38,961 nucleotides of DNA, taken from positions 1-38,961 of the forward strand of contig CAMDEF010000039.1 in NCBI GenBank assembly GCA_945895265.1, given 5' to 3'. The notes under the pieces are model-generated. The model saw only the letters and a list, made by a program, of their open reading frames with translations. It ran no database searches and was not told the origin of the DNA. The DNA is from Bordetella parapertussis (GTDB lineage: Bacteria > Pseudomonadota > Gammaproteobacteria > Burkholderiales > Burkholderiaceae_B). Shown here one piece after another: positions 32,164 through 38,961 of the stretch (the first letter of the stretch is position 1; the number at the start of each line of letters is the position of its first letter). A program made the position numbers and the translations under genes.

Positions 32164-33119
32164 TTAATCACCTCAGCCCATTTTGCTGAATCGCTTTTAA
32201 TCACTTCGGCAAATTGTTGGGTTGTTTGTATAAGCGGCTGTGAGCCAAGCTTAGCTAACTTTGCAATGACTTCAGGGTCTGCCAACGAATTACGTACCGC
32301 TAGGTTCAGTTTTTCAACGATCGGCTGCGGGATGCCTTTGACACCAATCAGACCGTACCAGAGCGAAATATTGAAATCTGGCAGGCCGGCCTCGGCAACG
32401 GTTGGAATATCTGGCATGAGTGGCGAACGCTTGGGTAAGGCAATTGCCAACACCTTCAGTCGACCCGAGTTCATCTGCGGCAATACCTCGGGCGTGTTGT
32501 TAAACATCAGTTGCACCTGACCACCCATCAGACCCACCATCGCCTGAGAGCCACCCTTGTAAGGAACATGCACAATTGAGACGCCAGCCATTTGTTTGAA
32601 CAACTCCATTGCCAAATGATTCGACACACCGTTGCCCGACGAGGCATAGGTGATCCCATCAGGCTTGGCCTTAGCCTGAGCAATCAAATCTTTAACTGAC
32701 TCAACCTTAAAAGAGGGGTGAACAATCAGTAGATTTGGCACCTCTGCGAAGTTTGAAATGCCGACCAGATCTTTAAGTGGATCGTATTTAATATTTTTAT
32801 GTAACGACTGATTCACTGTGACGATGCCCGAGTACACCATCAACAAGGTATACCCATCTGCGGGTGCCTGCATCAGGTTCTCAACTGCAATCATGCCGCT
32901 CGCACCACCTTTGTGATCAAACACGATGGGTTGACCAAACTGCTTGACCAAATGATCCGCCATCACGCGCGCCAAAATATCGGTGCCACCACCGGGAGGC
33001 GCTGGTATCAACAACCGAATGGGCTTAGTCGGATAGTCTTGCGCAAAGCCACTTGTCGATAAGGCGAGTAAACCTGCAAGCAAAAGCGTACGAACACTAC
33101 GTCCCGTTATCTTGATCAT
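32139..33119 (-). CDS. TctC/Bug-family periplasmic solute receptor
   Basis: This 326-residue receptor has a signal peptide ending GFAQD (about residue 27) and then IRLLIPAPPGGGTDILA, IVFDHKGGASGMIA, PADGYTLLM, HVPYKGGS and MPDIPTVAEAGLP. The start ATG has a strong AAGGAGGG. A -10-like TATAGT (minus strand, 33195-33200) lies upstream, so the gene may have its own promoter within the operon. No TctAB is near on this strand; the cluster's own permease is of TRAP type (37067-38961), so this receptor must use a distant TTT permease. Confidence 0.93.
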   Translation of the reverse strand: MIKITGRSVRTLLLAGLLALSTSGFAQDYPTKPIRLLIPAPPGGGTDILARVMADHLVKQFGQPIVFDHKGGASGMIAVENLMQAPADGYTLLMVYSGIVTVNQSLHKNIKYDPLKDLVGISNFAEVPNLLIVHPSFKVESVKDLIAQAKAKPDGITYASSGNGVSNHLAMELFKQMAGVSIVHVPYKGGSQAMVGLMGGQVQLMFNNTPEVLPQMNSGRLKVLAIALPKRSPLMPDIPTVAEAGLPDFNISLWYGLIGVKGIPQPIVEKLNLAVRNSLADPEVIAKLAKLGSQPLIQTTQQFAEVIKSDSAKWAEVIKAGNIKPD

Positions 33120-33261
33120 CGTTGCCCTCCTTGGCGTTGATGGTTGGTGACAGACCTCCGCTCTTGGGCGACTTGAGTCTGTTTAAATTAAAAAACTATA
33201 CCCTACATAAGAACCTACGGATAGCGGTGATGCATCAGCCCAGAGCCAGTGCTGCTGCCGA

Positions 33262-33867
33262 CTAAAGCTCGGCGCGATACCGTGCCAGCATCTCTTCTTG
33301 CGTTTCTGATGGCGTAGTCATTTTCGCCTGCTCGTTGATCATCTCGCCCATACTGGGCATCAGCGAGCGCTCAATGCGGCTTTGCATATCCCAAAGCTTT
33401 GAACGCATGAATGCTTTTGCGCAATGCAGGTAGGCTTGCGCCACACTGACTTTGATGATCAGTTTTGGAGCACGCACCTCAGTCGTGCAAAGCGCGAGAT
33501 CTGCAGCATCGTCTGACAAGCTTGCTGTGCCGTTCACTCGCAAGGTCTCGTCCATACCTGGGATCAAAAACAACATCCCGACCTTGCCGGTGTGAATGAT
33601 ATTTTCAAGCGTATCTAAACGATTATTGCCGGGCGAATCGGGTATGAGCAGCGTGTACGCATCTACGCTTTTAACAAAGCCAGGCGCCCCGCCGCGAGGC
33701 GAAGCATCGAGCATTTGATCCAGACCGATACTCGAGATCACCACAAAAGGTGAAAGCCCGATAAAGCGCTGACAATGCACATCAAGAGCTGACAACTGTT
33801 TTTTAACAGCCCGCTCTTTTGCCGGGGCATACAAGCCGCGCAACTGCTCGATGGTCTGGATCATCAA
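33262..33867 (-). CDS. PPOX-class FMN flavoprotein (pyridoxamine 5'-phosphate oxidase-like, MSMEG_1061 type)
   Basis: This 201-residue protein has the split-barrel FMN fold. FVVISSIG, DASPRGGAPGFVK (about 54-66), LLIPDSPGNNRLDTLENI (about 73-90) and VGMLFLIPGMDETLRVNGTA (about 96-115) match the MSMEG_1061-like group of PPOX proteins, which often have the length of about 200. The usual role is electron transfer to or from FMN or F420; the substrate is unknown. Two tandem ATGs open the gene eight bases after the MDR gene upstream, which indicates coupling. Its presence with an MDR enzyme and two SDRs suggests redox steps on the same compound. Confidence 0.82.
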   Translation of the reverse strand: MMIQTIEQLRGLYAPAKERAVKKQLSALDVHCQRFIGLSPFVVISSIGLDQMLDASPRGGAPGFVKSVDAYTLLIPDSPGNNRLDTLENIIHTGKVGMLFLIPGMDETLRVNGTASLSDDAADLALCTTEVRAPKLIIKVSVAQAYLHCAKAFMRSKLWDMQSRIERSLMPSMGEMINEQAKMTTPSETQEEMLARYRAEL

Positions 33868-33875
33868 TGCCTCAA

Positions 33876-34847
33876 TTACATCGTGACAACAATTTTGCCA
33901 AAGTGCTGATTGGCACGCATGCGTGCAAAGGCATCGGCAAGTTTGTCAAAGCTATAGCTACTGTCGATTGGCAAAGCGAGTTTGCCCGACTTTAAATGAC
34001 CCGCTAAGTCTGCCATCGCAAGCCTGGTGATCTCACGTACTTCGTCTACGCTGCGGGTGCGAAAGGTCACACCGGTGTACTTAATACGCTTGAGTGCGTG
34101 CAAATCAAAATCAAATTCAGCGAAACGCCCAGCAAGGCGGCCGACGTTCACGATGCGACCAAGAATCGCACAGGCCTCGATGTTAGGGGTGCCGAACTTG
34201 CCAGACAATTGATCAATAATCAGATCAACACCTTTGCCACCATTTGCTTCGGTAGCAAGCTTTGGCCACTGAGGGTCGCTGTTGTCGATCGCAAAGTCAG
34301 CACCAAACTGTTTGAGCTGTGCGCGCCGCTCTGGGTGAGACGAGGTACCGATGACCGTCTTAGCACCCATCAATTTTGCAATCTGCATGGCCATCAAGCC
34401 TACGCCCGACGAAGCACCCTGAATCAGCACCGTCTCGCCTGCACGCAATTCGCCTGCAGTGACTAACGCGTTATGCATCGTTGTGACGGCAATCGGCAGG
34501 CTAGTCGCTTGCTCAAAGCTCATCGAGTCAGACGGGATCGACATCACACGCCCCCAGTCAGCGACGGCATATTCAGCGTAGCCGCCTGACCCAGAACACA
34601 TCACCCGGTCACCAACCTTTAAACCTTTCGCGTTAGCACCTAGCTCGGCAATTTCACCAGCCCACTCAAGGCCAGGCACAGTGCCTGCACCGCCTTGGCT
34701 GCCGTGCATGCCGCCGGCGATCACGCCAAGGTCGGCACGATTCAAGCCCGCCGCACGCACACGCACCAAAACCTGATCGGCTGTTGGGACGGGCTTTGGG
34801 GCCTCGGTAATATGAAACCCTTCATTGGTTAACACAGCTGCTTTCAT
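33876..34847 (-). CDS. Zinc-independent MDR oxidoreductase (NAD(P)H:quinone oxidoreductase-like)
   Basis: This 323-residue enzyme has the MDR layout: a GroES-like N-terminal domain with RAAGLNRADL and GTVPGLEWAGEI, then a Rossmann domain with VLIQGASSGVG (140-150) and FGADFAIDNSD. The catalytic zinc ligands of alcohol dehydrogenases are missing, as in quinone and enoyl reductases (QOR type). It would reduce a quinone or an activated C=C bond with NADPH. It lies between the SDR pair (33 bases upstream) and the PPOX gene on the same strand. Confidence 0.87.
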   Translation of the reverse strand: MKAAVLTNEGFHITEAPKPVPTADQVLVRVRAAGLNRADLGVIAGGMHGSQGGAGTVPGLEWAGEIAELGANAKGLKVGDRVMCSGSGGYAEYAVADWGRVMSIPSDSMSFEQATSLPIAVTTMHNALVTAGELRAGETVLIQGASSGVGLMAMQIAKLMGAKTVIGTSSHPERRAQLKQFGADFAIDNSDPQWPKLATEANGGKGVDLIIDQLSGKFGTPNIEACAILGRIVNVGRLAGRFAEFDFDLHALKRIKYTGVTFRTRSVDEVREITRLAMADLAGHLKSGKLALPIDSSYSFDKLADAFARMRANQHFGKIVVTM

Positions 34848-34880
34848 GTTTAGTCTCCAGTTTCTATAAGATTTTTTAAT

Positions 34881-35690
34881 CTAGTCGCACTTCGCGCTCA
34901 TGCCACCATCGACAATGAGTTCGGTGCCGGTAATAAAACGTGCCTCATCCGAAGCTAAAAACAATACGGCGTTGGCGGTGTCTCGGCCATCGCCCATAAA
35001 GGGCATGGGGATACGCGCCTGCCTACGCTTTAACAAGCCCTCGGCATCGCCACCCGCCTGCGCACCAGCCAACACAGCTTCAACCAACGGCGTGTGCAAC
35101 AAACCGGGCAACACTGAGTTTACGCGGATACCTTTTTTGGCATACTCAACAGCCACCACTCGGCCAAATTGTATGACGCCAGCCTTTGCTGCAGCGTAAC
35201 CCACTTGAGGCGCACCTGAAAAGCGAATGCCCGAGGTCGACGAGATGTTGACGATTGAGCCAGCACCTTTAGCCTCCATGATGGGCATCACATATTTGCA
35301 CATCAAAAATACAGTCTTTAGATTGATGTCAATCTGAGAGTCCCAGTTTTCTTCGCTCAACTCGATTGGGCCCCCACGCACAGGGCCGCCAACGTTGTTT
35401 ACCAAGATATCCACGGTGCCATACTGCTTGAGGCATGCGGCAACCAAACCTTGAATCGCCTTGCTATCAGTGACATCACAGGTGTAAGGCGTGACGTCGC
35501 CATCAAATTTTTTGATCAACGCCAGTGTGTCAGTCATCGCGGCCATATCTTTATCCACTGCGAATACGCGCGCGCCTTCTTGCGCAAAACGCATGGCAAT
35601 CGCCCTGCCATTACCCCAGCCCGGTCCCACACACCCTGCACCCGTGATGATTGCGACTTTGTTTGCAAGCCTACCTTGAGAATGATTCAT
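34881..35690 (-). CDS. Short-chain dehydrogenase/reductase with an enlarged glycine motif (first paralogue)
   Basis: This 269-residue classical SDR has the active-site Ser151, Tyr165 and Lys169 (YAAAK), NNVGG, and a Pro/Gly segment LPGLLHTPLV after it. The cofactor motif is unusual: ITGAGCVGPGWGNGRAIA has three to four residues more than the standard TGxxxGxGxAIA. The next gene upstream (35712-36506) carries the same insertion. An acidic residue after the second strand (AVDKD, Asp46) favours NAD(H). It would oxidise an alcohol or reduce a ketone in the cytoplasm. It starts 21 bases after its paralogue. Confidence 0.9.
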   Translation of the reverse strand: MNHSQGRLANKVAIITGAGCVGPGWGNGRAIAMRFAQEGARVFAVDKDMAAMTDTLALIKKFDGDVTPYTCDVTDSKAIQGLVAACLKQYGTVDILVNNVGGPVRGGPIELSEENWDSQIDINLKTVFLMCKYVMPIMEAKGAGSIVNISSTSGIRFSGAPQVGYAAAKAGVIQFGRVVAVEYAKKGIRVNSVLPGLLHTPLVEAVLAGAQAGGDAEGLLKRRQARIPMPFMGDGRDTANAVLFLASDEARFITGTELIVDGGMSAKCD

Positions 35691-35711
35691 ACAAGCTCTT
35701 TACAAATAGTT

Positions 35712-36506
35712 TTAAGGGGTCGTTGAAGTGAGGCCGCCATCGACCACAATCGTTTGACCTGTGATGTAGCGCGCTTCGTCGCTTGCTAAGAACACAACGG
35801 TATTGGCAACGTCCCACGCATCACCCATGTAACCCGCGGGCACCTGCTTATGACGGTGTGCCACAAAACCTTCAAAATCGCCTTTGGCATATTTGTCAGC
35901 CAGGCGCTTGACCAAAGGCGTGAACACCAGGCCAGGGGCGACGCAGTTCAAACGCACGCCACGTTCGGCATACAACACGCCCGTCGTTTTGGTCAGCTGC
36001 ATCAGCGCGGCCTTACCTGCTGCATAGCCCACTTGAGGTTTGCCCACGTAGCGTAAACCTGCCACAGACGAAATACTCACGATCGAGCCCTTACCTTGGG
36101 CCTCCATGATGGGTAGCACATATTTACAGGCCAAGAACGCAGCCTTGACGTTGATGTCCATCTGGTCGTCCCAGATCTGCTCGCTCATACTCACCGGATC
36201 ACCGGGTTCAGACCTACCGACGTTGTTAATCAAAATATCGATGCGTCCGTACTGCGCCATACAGGCGTCGACTAATTTTTTTACCTCGTCGGCTTGCGTC
36301 GCATCTGCCGTGATCACGTGTGCAACGCCACCCTCATCTTCAATGATTTTTTTTGTTTGCTGTGCCGCTTCGAGGTTGAGGTCAGAACCGAAGATGCTAG
36401 CGCCCTGTCTGGCCAAGGCCACAGAAATCGCCTTGCCATTCCCCCAGCCCTCACCAAGCGTGCCGCAACCCGTCACCAAGGCGACTTTGCCATCTAATCT
36501 AAACAC
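35712..36506 (-). CDS. Short-chain dehydrogenase/reductase with an enlarged glycine motif (second paralogue)
   Basis: This 264-residue SDR is clearly related to its neighbour. The motif VTGCGTLGEGWGNGKAIS has the same insertion; NNVGRSEPGD, Ser147, Tyr161 and Lys165 (YAAGK), and the C-terminal YITGQTIVVDGG follow. The start is a GTG with AAGGAA about six bases upstream. Asp42 (GSDLN) suggests NAD(H). Two related SDRs side by side may form a mixed enzyme or act on two successive alcohol groups or stereoisomers of one substrate. Confidence 0.9.
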   Translation of the reverse strand: MFRLDGKVALVTGCGTLGEGWGNGKAISVALARQGASIFGSDLNLEAAQQTKKIIEDEGGVAHVITADATQADEVKKLVDACMAQYGRIDILINNVGRSEPGDPVSMSEQIWDDQMDINVKAAFLACKYVLPIMEAQGKGSIVSISSVAGLRYVGKPQVGYAAGKAALMQLTKTTGVLYAERGVRLNCVAPGLVFTPLVKRLADKYAKGDFEGFVAHRHKQVPAGYMGDAWDVANTVVFLASDEARYITGQTIVVDGGLTSTTP

Positions 36507-36543
36507 AGTGATTCCTTATTGATCTTGAAAGATTTTAGTTATG

Positions 36544-37062
36544 TTACCTGCCCAACATCAGCGCGGCAAAGGCACGCTGCACGTCTGGGTGAGCCGTATA
36601 GAAAACGGTCATGATCGGCCCGGTGCGCACGACCAAACGCGGGGCGATCAGCCAGCTCAGCGCAGGCAAATAGATGAACTTAGCCTGACGTATGTCGGCG
36701 ATGCTCACTTGTTTTTTCCAAACCCAGGTCTGCTCGATCATCCCGTTCTTGATCGACGTGCGGCTTTTGAGGATCCAGTAATACACCACCAGAACAATCG
36801 CCAACGCGGCAGCCCACACCAATCCCGCAGATAACGAAAAGGACTGCCAATCCATCAGGCGTGAGGCCCGGGCGCCCCAAACAATCAATGCGCCGACCAA
36901 AACAGAGGCCAGCAACTTGATCAAAGCGGTGAAGGCTGGACCCTCTGCTTCAAGGGGTATGGCAACCAGCGCGTTTAAGTCGCTCGAGGGTGATATGGCG
37001 CTGGCTTGGTTCGTCGAGCCTGCTTCGGGGCTGGCGACAGGCTGAGTCGTCGCATCAGTCAT
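36544..37062 (-). CDS. Two-span membrane protein with a possible PH-like domain, unknown function
   Basis: This 172-residue protein begins with a polar Ser/Ala-rich tail, has two hydrophobic spans (about 44-63 and 78-98), and ends with a soluble part of about 70 residues in which SRTSIKNGMIEQTWVWKKQ and ISIADIRQAK-like segments resemble bacterial PH-domain proteins of the YdbT type. I do not recognise the family with confidence. It starts four bases after the TRAP DctM stop, so the two are probably translated together, and the first SDR follows 37 bases downstream. A role linked to the TRAP permease is inferred only from this spacing. Confidence 0.7.
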   Translation of the reverse strand: MTDATTQPVASPEAGSTNQASAISPSSDLNALVAIPLEAEGPAFTALIKLLASVLVGALIVWGARASRLMDWQSFSLSAGLVWAAALAIVLVVYYWILKSRTSIKNGMIEQTWVWKKQVSIADIRQAKFIYLPALSWLIAPRLVVRTGPIMTVFYTAHPDVQRAFAALMLGR

Positions 37063-37066
37063 TTGT

Positions 37067-38563
37067 TTATTGTTTGCCTTTCATAAGACCACGCATCAGA
37101 TCATTAACCGTATCTTGCTCGCTTTGGGCATCGTTCTGTTGCAAATCATTTTCAGGGATTTCGATACGGATCGTACTGAGATCGACCTGTACAGGCTTAT
37201 CCAAAAACACGGTGACCGTCTGCGGAAAAACAATCACGATCGCGACTAGCATCAGTTGCAGAAAGACCCAGGGAATCGAACCTAAATAGATATCGCGCGA
37301 CAGTACTTTACCCGGCAACGACCCCGCCTTAAACAAGCTATCTGCGGTACTGCGCAAGTAAAACAAAGCGAAGCCAAAAGGTGGGTGCATAAAGCTTGTT
37401 TGCATATTGACGCACAGCAGCACCCCGAACCAAATCATATCGATGCCAAGCTTGCTGGCGACCGGTGCAAGCATGGGAAGAATAATAAAAGCGATTTCAA
37501 AGAAATCTAAAAAGAAGGCTAAAAAGAAAACGAAGATGTTGACGACAACTAGAAAGCCGATCTGCCCACCGGGCAACCCAGACAGCAGGTGCTCAATCCA
37601 TAGGGCGCCATCGACCCCTTGAAATACCAACGAAAACACGCGCGAACCAATCAAAATGAACACAACCATCGCGGTAATGCGCATCGTGCTATTCATGCCG
37701 TCCCGAATGATTGCCCAATTCAAACGACCATGGACTGCCGCCAACAAGATCGCACCCATCGCGCCCATCGCACCCGCTTCAGTGGGGGTAGCGATGGCAT
37801 AACTCATTCCGGGTAAACCGCCCATGCTACCCAGCACGGCAAAAATCAAGATCGCTGACGGGATAATGCCTCGGAGGCATTTTTTCCAAAGCGTCCAACC
37901 GTGCAGCGTGCGGGCCGTCGCAGGCAGGCCGGGTACGTGCCCAGGCGCTACCTTTGAGAGCACAAAGGTGTAAATTAGAAAAATTAATACCTGCAAAATC
38001 GAGGGGCCCCAGGCACCCTTGTACATGTCGCCGACCGACCGCCCCAGCTGATCGGCCATCACTACCAGCACGAGTGACGGTGGCACAAGTTGAGTAATCG
38101 TGCCCGAGGCCGCAAGCACCCCCGTGGCATAGCGCATGTTGTAGCCATACCGCATCATGACGGGCAGCGAAATCATCGCCATCGCGATCACTTGGCCGGC
38201 TACCGTACCGGTGATCGCACCTAGGATGAAACCAACCAGAATGACCGAATAGCCCAAGCCGCCGCGAATTGGCCCGAATAACTGGCCCATGGAATCGAGC
38301 ATGTCTTCAGCTAAACCGCATTTTTCTAACACCGCTCCCATCAACGTAAAGAATGGGATTGCTAGCAATAAGTCATTGGACAAGATGCCAAAGATATTGA
38401 GTGGCAAGTTGTACATAAAGGCGGCGGGGAACCAACCCATCTGTATGGCAATGAACCCGCTGAGCAAGCCTAGCGCTGATAAAGAAAAAGCAACAGGAAA
38501 CCCGATCAACATAATCAGGATCAACCCCGCAAACATCAGGGGTGCGAACTCTTGCATCGTCAT
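37067..38563 (-). CDS. dctM: TRAP transporter large permease subunit (DctM family)
   Basis: This 498-residue membrane protein has about 12-13 spans. The conserved DctM features are LIMLIGFPVAFSLS, LLLAIPFFTLMGAVLE and AGQVIAMAMISLPVMMRYGY in the first half and GVLLCVNMQTSFMHPPFGF near the end. It is longer than the usual 425-430 residues, partly because of a charged C-terminal tail of about 45 residues (after VFPQTVTVFL). Long forms are found in the chloroaromatic/mannitol-type subgroup. It takes a ligand from a periplasmic DctP receptor and is driven by a sodium gradient. The ATG overlaps the end of DctQ by four bases. No dctP is visible; it may lie beyond the window. Confidence 0.94.
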   Translation of the reverse strand: MTMQEFAPLMFAGLILIMLIGFPVAFSLSALGLLSGFIAIQMGWFPAAFMYNLPLNIFGILSNDLLLAIPFFTLMGAVLEKCGLAEDMLDSMGQLFGPIRGGLGYSVILVGFILGAITGTVAGQVIAMAMISLPVMMRYGYNMRYATGVLAASGTITQLVPPSLVLVVMADQLGRSVGDMYKGAWGPSILQVLIFLIYTFVLSKVAPGHVPGLPATARTLHGWTLWKKCLRGIIPSAILIFAVLGSMGGLPGMSYAIATPTEAGAMGAMGAILLAAVHGRLNWAIIRDGMNSTMRITAMVVFILIGSRVFSLVFQGVDGALWIEHLLSGLPGGQIGFLVVVNIFVFFLAFFLDFFEIAFIILPMLAPVASKLGIDMIWFGVLLCVNMQTSFMHPPFGFALFYLRSTADSLFKAGSLPGKVLSRDIYLGSIPWVFLQLMLVAIVIVFPQTVTVFLDKPVQVDLSTIRIEIPENDLQQNDAQSEQDTVNDLMRGLMKGKQ

Positions 38564-38961
38564 TGCAGTGGCCTCTCGGAGTGCATATCCATCTGGTAGA
38601 CATTATTCAACCAGGCCACGCGTTTGATAATTTCAGCCAGCCCTTGAAACACCATTAAGGCAAACCCAAGTGGTAACGTCATCATCGCTGGCCAACGGAT
38701 CAGACCACCCGCATTGGGCGAGCCCTCGCCTGACAACAACATTTGCACAAACAGAGGCCACGACAAGTAACAGAACAGCGTCATAGCAGGCATCAAAAAG
38801 AAAATCAAACCGAATAAATCGATGTAGGCTCGGCTGCGGGCTTTAAGGGTGCCGTAGATCACGTCCACACGGACGTGCTCGTTCACGCGCAGCACTTGCG
38901 CCGCACCCATCATCACACAGGCCGCGAACAGATACCATTGGATTTCGAGCCAGCCGTTCGA
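38560..38961 (-). CDS. dctQ: TRAP transporter small permease subunit (DctQ family), N-terminal part missing (window edge)
   Basis: The reading frame runs off the window end; the visible 133 residues start SNGWLEIQWYLFAACVMMGA and go on with NEHVRVDVIYG, the landmark of DctQ proteins, and three hydrophobic spans. A GTG at 38914-38916 and ATGs near it are internal and are not the true start. DctQ forms the smaller membrane part of the TRAP transporter and pairs with DctM downstream, whose ATG overlaps its stop (ATGA). Confidence 0.9.
   Translation of the reverse strand, partial: SNGWLEIQWYLFAACVMMGAAQVLRVNEHVRVDVIYGTLKARSRAYIDLFGLIFFLMPAMTLFCYLSWPLFVQMLLSGEGSPNAGGLIRWPAMMTLPLGFALMVFQGLAEIIKRVAWLNNVYQMDMHSERPLQ

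Overview
The window looks like a chromosomal segment of a betaproteobacterium in the order Burkholderiales, probably an Alcaligenaceae-type organism of moderate GC. The main reason is the expansion of TctC/Bug periplasmic receptors (seven intact genes and one decayed fragment), which is typical of Bordetella, Achromobacter and relatives. The genus cannot be fixed from the sequence alone. I see no tRNA, rRNA, insertion sequence, phage gene or CRISPR array, and no recognisable transcriptional regulator.

Layout. (1) 1-2104: the end of a PII gene (glnK-like) and amt, an ammonium transporter, then a small glycine/alanine-rich membrane-type protein with its own leader and terminator. (2) 2117-8853: a minus-strand trio (carboxymuconolactone decarboxylase-like protein, Bug receptor, FadH-like 2,4-dienoyl-CoA reductase) facing a plus-strand set (two Bug receptors, dienelactone hydrolase). 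(3) 8915-16129: a divergent unit, with an HMG-CoA-lyase-like enzyme and an MmgE/PrpD protein on the minus strand and a complete tripartite tricarboxylate transporter (TctB, TctA, TctC) plus a fumarate-reductase/ketosteroid-dehydrogenase-like flavoprotein on the plus strand. (4) 16348-17827: an FAH-family hydrolase and a 550-base gap that holds a decayed Bug gene and palindromes. (5) 17828-29489: a long plus-strand cluster of two acyl-CoA dehydrogenases, a YHS protein, a Bug receptor, a MaoC-type hydratase split into two genes, two class III CoA-transferases, a second full TctC-TctB-TctA transporter and an Old Yellow Enzyme. (6) 29568-38961: a minus-strand cluster reading TRAP DctQ-DctM, a small membrane protein, two SDRs, an MDR oxidoreductase, a PPOX flavoprotein, a Bug receptor, an Old Yellow Enzyme and a third CoA-transferase.

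How the genes may work together (inference). Regions 3 to 6 read as uptake and CoA-dependent breakdown of one or more organic acids. TTT and TRAP transporters would import the acid, CaiB/BaiF enzymes would make the CoA thioester, flavoenzymes and acyl-CoA dehydrogenases would oxidise or reduce it, the split MaoC pair would hydrate it, and the HMG-CoA-lyase-like enzyme and FAH protein could cleave C-C bonds. No thiolase or ring-opening enzyme is visible, so the pathway is incomplete here or partly encoded elsewhere. The substrate cannot be read from the sequence.

The most unusual signals are: adjacent CoA-transferases of which only the second keeps the catalytic aspartate; paired acyl-CoA dehydrogenases without the usual catalytic glutamates; an HMG-CoA-lyase homologue with Glu at the usual metal-binding Asp; two tandem-repeat arrays (39 bp x 3 and 22 bp x 6) that each begin inside the last codons of a Bug gene; and a Bug gene remnant in the 17.3-17.8 kb gap.
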